The position numbers and the translations under genes are program-made. A stretch of 64,000 bases of DNA from Pseudomonas sp. CROZ-RG-20F-R04-15. Lineage in GTDB: Bacteria; Pseudomonadota; Gammaproteobacteria; Pseudomonadales; Pseudomonadaceae. Positions 60,737-64,000 of this stretch are shown here, piece by piece. The DNA is taken from contig NZ_JAKNQL010000012.1 of assembly GCF_022662375.1 (NCBI RefSeq), positions 1 to 64,000 on the forward strand, read 5' to 3'. The notes beneath the pieces are model-generated. The model ran no database searches. It worked only from the letters and a program-made list of their open reading frames with translations, and was not told the origin of the DNA. Numbering within the stretch: position 1 is the stretch's first letter; each line of letters opens with the position of its first letter.

Positions 60737-61759
60737 ATGAACCACAGCCTCGATATCAGTCATCGCGATCCTGATCTGTTTGGCCTGCTCTACGGCTTTC
60801 GCTTCCTGCCCGGCGAACGTGGCCGCGAAGTCGATTCGGCCACGGCATTGCGCTGTTTGCAGGACGACAGCGACACTGGCGAGTTCCTCTGGCTGCACCT
60901 CAATCTGGCGCATGCGGCGTGCGAGCGCTGGATGAAAAGTCACCTGCAATTGCCCGAAGAGTTTTTCGAGGCGCTGCACGAAGGCTCGCGGTCGACGCGC
61001 ATCGAGCACGTCGACTCGGCGTTGCTGGCGGTGGTCAACGATGTGGTGTTCAACCTCAGCAGCATGGTGTCTTCGGATGTGTCGACGCTGTGGGTCTGTG
61101 TGCGCAGCAAACTGATCGTCAGTGCGCGTTTGCAACCGCTGCATTCGGTGGACAAATTGCGTTCGTCGGTGAAGGCCGGCGAGCGTTTTCGTTCACCCTC
61201 GGAACTGCTTGTGCACCTACTGCGCGATCAGGGCGAAGTGCTTACGCAGATCGTGCGCAAGACCAGCCTCAGCGTTGATCAGGTCGAGGACGAATTGCTT
61301 TCCTCGCGGCTGTCGACCAACCGCGCCGAACTCGGTGCCAACCGCCGGGTGCTGGTGCGTCTGCAACGGCTGTTGGCGCTGGAGCCGGGTTCGTTGCTGC
61401 GCCTGCTCAATCGGCCGCCGCCGTGGTTGCAGAAGGAGGACGTCAAGGAGCTGCGCAAATCCACCGAGGAGTTTGCGCTGATCATCAACGACCTCACCGC
61501 CCTCGGCGAGCGGATCAAATTGCTCCAGGAAGAGATCGCCGCCAACCTCAACGAACAGAGCAACCGCACGCTGTTTACGCTGACGGTGGTGACGGTGCTG
61601 GCGTTGCCGATCAACATCATTGCCGGTTTTTTCGGGATGAATGTGGGCGGGGTGCCGTTGTCGCAGGATCCGGAAGGGTTCTGGATTTTGGTTGCGCTGG
61701 TGGCGACGTTTACCGTGATTGCCGGGCGTTGGGCGTTTCGCAAGAGAGGCGATTACTGA
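60737..61759 (+). CDS. zntB: CorA/ZntB-family metal transporter
   Basis: 340 residues. Cytosolic N-terminal funnel domain, then two C-terminal helices (TLFTLTVVTVLALPINIIAGFFGMNVGGVPL, and FWILVALVATFTVIAGRWAF) with the signature GMN, here in the GMNVGGVP form of ZntB. ZntB mediates Zn2+ transport. ATG at 60737 (MNHSLD) chosen; the frame runs 21 codons further. Monocistronic. Confidence 0.88.
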   Translation: MNHSLDISHRDPDLFGLLYGFRFLPGERGREVDSATALRCLQDDSDTGEFLWLHLNLAHAACERWMKSHLQLPEEFFEALHEGSRSTRIEHVDSALLAVVNDVVFNLSSMVSSDVSTLWVCVRSKLIVSARLQPLHSVDKLRSSVKAGERFRSPSELLVHLLRDQGEVLTQIVRKTSLSVDQVEDELLSSRLSTNRAELGANRRVLVRLQRLLALEPGSLLRLLNRPPPWLQKEDVKELRKSTEEFALIINDLTALGERIKLLQEEIAANLNEQSNRTLFTLTVVTVLALPINIIAGFFGMNVGGVPLSQDPEGFWILVALVATFTVIAGRWAFRKRGDY

Positions 61760-61789
61760 CCACAAAATGCGCTAGCACCGCAGTTCCAA

Positions 61790-61880
61790 TGTGGGAGCGA
61801 GCCTGCTCGCGAAAGCGATCTGTCATTCAACAATGATGGTGACTGACACTCCCTCTTCGCGAGCAGGCTCGCTCCCACAG
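61790..61880. repeat. REP pair (REPIN)
   Basis: Inverted GTGGGAGCGAGCCTGCTCGCGAA elements, about 45 bp apart. Confidence 0.92.
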
Positions 61881-62007
61881 GGATCCTCTTCAGTCTTCGG
61901 ATCAGCGGTGGAGCTAAAACCGCAAACACTGACCTGACGCAGTCTCTCTGTAACATTCTGCAATGATCATGAGCGACACTCCTTCCCTCGCTCAGGATTG
62001 TCCGCTC

Positions 62008-63621
62008 ATGGCTACTCCCTCCCTGACCGCCAGCCCCGCGTCCGCCGCCAGCGGCAGGCCAGCCCTCGACAAGAAAACCGGCCCGTTTACCTACGTGATC
62101 TTTTTCGCCGTGCTGGCGATGGGGATGTTGTTCACCGCCTACAGCCTGATGCACGACATGCACGAACTCGGCACGGTGGTGACCACCTGGACGCCGTTCC
62201 TGCTGCTCGGCGTGGCGCTGTTGATTGCGCTGGGCTTCGAGTTCGTCAACGGTTTCCACGACACCGCCAATGCGGTCGCGACGGTGATCTACACCCACTC
62301 GCTGCCGCCGAATGTCGCGGTGGTCTGGTCGGGCTTCTTCAACTTCCTCGGCGTGCTGCTTTCGAGTGGTGCCGTGGCGTTCGGCATCATCGCCTTGCTG
62401 CCGGTAGAGCTGATTCTGCAGGTCGGTTCGTCCGCCGGTTTCGCGATGATTTTCGCCCTGCTGATCGCGGCGATTCTGTGGAACCTCGGCACCTGGTGGC
62501 TGGGTTTGCCGGCCTCGTCATCGCACACCTTGATCGGTTCGATCATCGGCGTCGGCGTGGCCAATGCCTTGATGCATGGCCGCGACGGTACCAGCGGTGT
62601 CGACTGGGCGCAGGCGACCAAGATTGGTTACGCCTTGCTGCTGTCGCCGCTGGTGGGTTTCGGTTGTGCGGCGCTGTTGCTGTTGGCACTGCGGGCGTTC
62701 GTGAAAAACCGTTCGCTGTACAAGGCACCGGAAGGCAACACCCCGCCGCCATGGTGGATTCGCGGTTTGCTGATTCTGACTTGTACCGGCGTGTCCTTCG
62801 CTCACGGTTCCAATGACGGCCAGAAAGGCATGGGCCTGATCATGTTGATTCTGGTCGGCACGCTGCCGATGGCCTACGCCTTGAACCGCACGATGCCGGA
62901 AGAACAATCGCTGCAGTTTGCCGCTGTGGCGCAGGTCACCCAGCAAGCGCTGGTGAAAAGTGCACCGCTGCCGGCACCGGCCGATCCGCGTCCCGTCCTC
63001 TCCGACTACGTACGCAGCAAGGAAGCCACACCGCAACTGATTCCCGCCCTCGCCGCCCTCACCGGGCACATTGGTGAAGAAGTCAAAGGCTACGGTTCAC
63101 TGGCGAAAGTCCCGGCTGAAGCCATGGGCAACGTGCGCAATGACATGTACCTGGCCAGCGAAAGTATTCGCCTGATGGACAAGAACAAGGTCGGCAATTT
63201 CGACGCCGACACCAGCAGCAAACTGCAATTGTTCAAGCAGCAGATCGACAACGCCACGCGATTTATTCCGCTGTGGGTGAAGATCGCCGTGGCCATTGCG
63301 CTGGGCTTGGGCACCATGGTCGGCTGGAAGCGGATTGTGGTGACGGTTGGCGAGAAGATCGGCAAGACTCACCTGACGTATGCGCAAGGTGCATCGGCGG
63401 AAACCGTGGCGATGCTGACCATTGGCGCGGCGGACATGTTTGGCTTGCCGGTGTCGACGACGCATGTGTTGTCCTCCGGTGTGGCCGGGACCATGGTTGC
63501 CAATGGCGGTGGATTGCAGATGAAGACCATCCGCAATCTGCTGATGGCGTGGGTGCTGACGCTGCCGGCCGCGATCCTGCTGTCGGGCAGCCTTTACTGG
63601 CTGTTCACCCAGATCTTCTAA
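62008..63621 (+). CDS. pit: PiT-family inorganic phosphate transporter
   Basis: Low-affinity phosphate (metal-phosphate) symporter. 537 residues from MATPSLTASPASAASGRP. The two PiT signatures are present: GFEFVNGFHDTANAVATVIYTHSL (N-half) and VSFAHGSNDGQKGMGLI plus DMFGLPVSTTHVLSSGVAG (C-half). A ~150-residue soluble insert (about 300-450) separates the halves. The start at 62008 gives the usual length; the upstream frame has ATGs at 61963 and 61969. Confidence 0.9.
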   Translation: MATPSLTASPASAASGRPALDKKTGPFTYVIFFAVLAMGMLFTAYSLMHDMHELGTVVTTWTPFLLLGVALLIALGFEFVNGFHDTANAVATVIYTHSLPPNVAVVWSGFFNFLGVLLSSGAVAFGIIALLPVELILQVGSSAGFAMIFALLIAAILWNLGTWWLGLPASSSHTLIGSIIGVGVANALMHGRDGTSGVDWAQATKIGYALLLSPLVGFGCAALLLLALRAFVKNRSLYKAPEGNTPPPWWIRGLLILTCTGVSFAHGSNDGQKGMGLIMLILVGTLPMAYALNRTMPEEQSLQFAAVAQVTQQALVKSAPLPAPADPRPVLSDYVRSKEATPQLIPALAALTGHIGEEVKGYGSLAKVPAEAMGNVRNDMYLASESIRLMDKNKVGNFDADTSSKLQLFKQQIDNATRFIPLWVKIAVAIALGLGTMVGWKRIVVTVGEKIGKTHLTYAQGASAETVAMLTIGAADMFGLPVSTTHVLSSGVAGTMVANGGGLQMKTIRNLLMAWVLTLPAAILLSGSLYWLFTQIF

Positions 63622-63637
63622 TCAGCAAAAATCTCCT

Positions 63638-63726
63638 TGTGGGAGCGAGCTTGCTCGCGAAAGCGGTGGATCAGTCAACTCTGAATTGACTGACACTCCG
63701 TCTTCGCGAGCAAGCTCGCTCCCACA
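63638..63726. repeat. REP pair (REPIN)
   Basis: Inverted GTGGGAGCGAGCTTGCTCGCGAA elements, about 40 bp apart; inner sequence resembles that of 18491. Confidence 0.92.
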
Positions 63727-63744
63727 TTGGCTTAGTGATCAGGT

Positions 63745-64000
63745 TCAGAGCGCAGAGCGAATCAGATCGCCGAGCCAATCCATAAACACCCGCACCCGCA
63801 ACGGCAAATGCCGCTGCCTGGCATACAGCAATGAAATGCCCATCGCCGGCGCCGTAAATTGCGGCAACACCGTCAGCAGTTCGCCGTTATCCAGATGCGG
63901 TTGCATGCCGGTACGCGGCACCTGAGTCAGACCGAAGCCGCCGAGGCACGCCGACTCGTAAGCCTCAGTGCTGTTGACCGTAATGCTGCCTGCCATCGGC
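63745..64000 (-). CDS. LysR-family regulator, C-terminal part (cut by window end)
   Basis: The frame is open to the window edge and ends at 63745. The readable part, GSITVNSTEAYESACLGGFGLTQVPRTGMQPHLDNGELLTVLPQFTAPAMGISLLYARQRHLPLRVRVFMDWLGDLI, is the C-terminal end of a LysR substrate-binding domain. The helix-turn-helix lies beyond the window. Confidence 0.85.
   Translation of the reverse strand, partial: PMAGSITVNSTEAYESACLGGFGLTQVPRTGMQPHLDNGELLTVLPQFTAPAMGISLLYARQRHLPLRVRVFMDWLGDLIRSAL

Overview
The window looks like a Pseudomonas chromosome of the P. fluorescens group. GC is high and there are many GTGGGAGCGAGC-type REP elements. The aot-argR-aru arginine locus, rsmA next to alaS and lysC, amrZ and the two-subunit arginine succinyltransferase are all typical of pseudomonads. 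From memory, the block from acsA to rsmA and mgtE is colinear (reversed) with P. aeruginosa PAO1. No rRNA, CRISPR array, insertion sequence or prophage was seen. Both window ends lie in flanking sequence: the left end is non-coding beside a tRNA, and the right end cuts a LysR-type gene.

Layout: 0.3-5.4 kb holds tRNA-Arg(CCT), two small unknown genes, phnN, amrZ, mgtE, a DUF4124-like gene, three near-identical tRNA-Arg(ACG) genes and tRNA-Ser(GCT). 5.4-11 kb holds rsmA, lysC, alaS and a threonine aldolase. At 11-12 kb an FMN riboswitch precedes a type II lumazine synthase. 12-20 kb is the aru (ast) arginine succinyltransferase operon. 20-28 kb is one giant opposite-strand gene coding for a 2604-residue leucine-rich-repeat protein. 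28-33.4 kb is argR and the aotJQMOP arginine/ornithine importer. 34-38.7 kb holds acsA, a DUF2790 gene and nrdB.

From 38.8 to 46 kb lies an accessory stretch. It has a BRO-type protein, a probable modification-dependent SRA-HNH endonuclease, an unknown zinc-finger protein and a tandemly duplicated two-gene cassette. 46-50.3 kb holds a TauE/SafE permease, an AraC regulator, two HTH genes behind a LexA-like palindrome, a metallo-beta-lactamase-fold hydrolase and a TetR regulator. 50.5-64 kb holds a MASE2-GGDEF cyclase, a BdlA-like chemoreceptor, small genes, GlpQ, PepSY, a membrane chemoreceptor, ZntB and a PiT phosphate transporter.

Functionally, the centre is an arginine uptake and catabolism unit: Aot imports, ArgR senses, Aru degrades to glutamate. 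Exact ArgR half-sites lie before both aotJ and aruC. The most unusual object is the giant LRR gene, which sits between argR and aruC and carries five ~300-residue LRR-plus-helix modules but no recognisable ubiquitin-ligase (NEL) domain.
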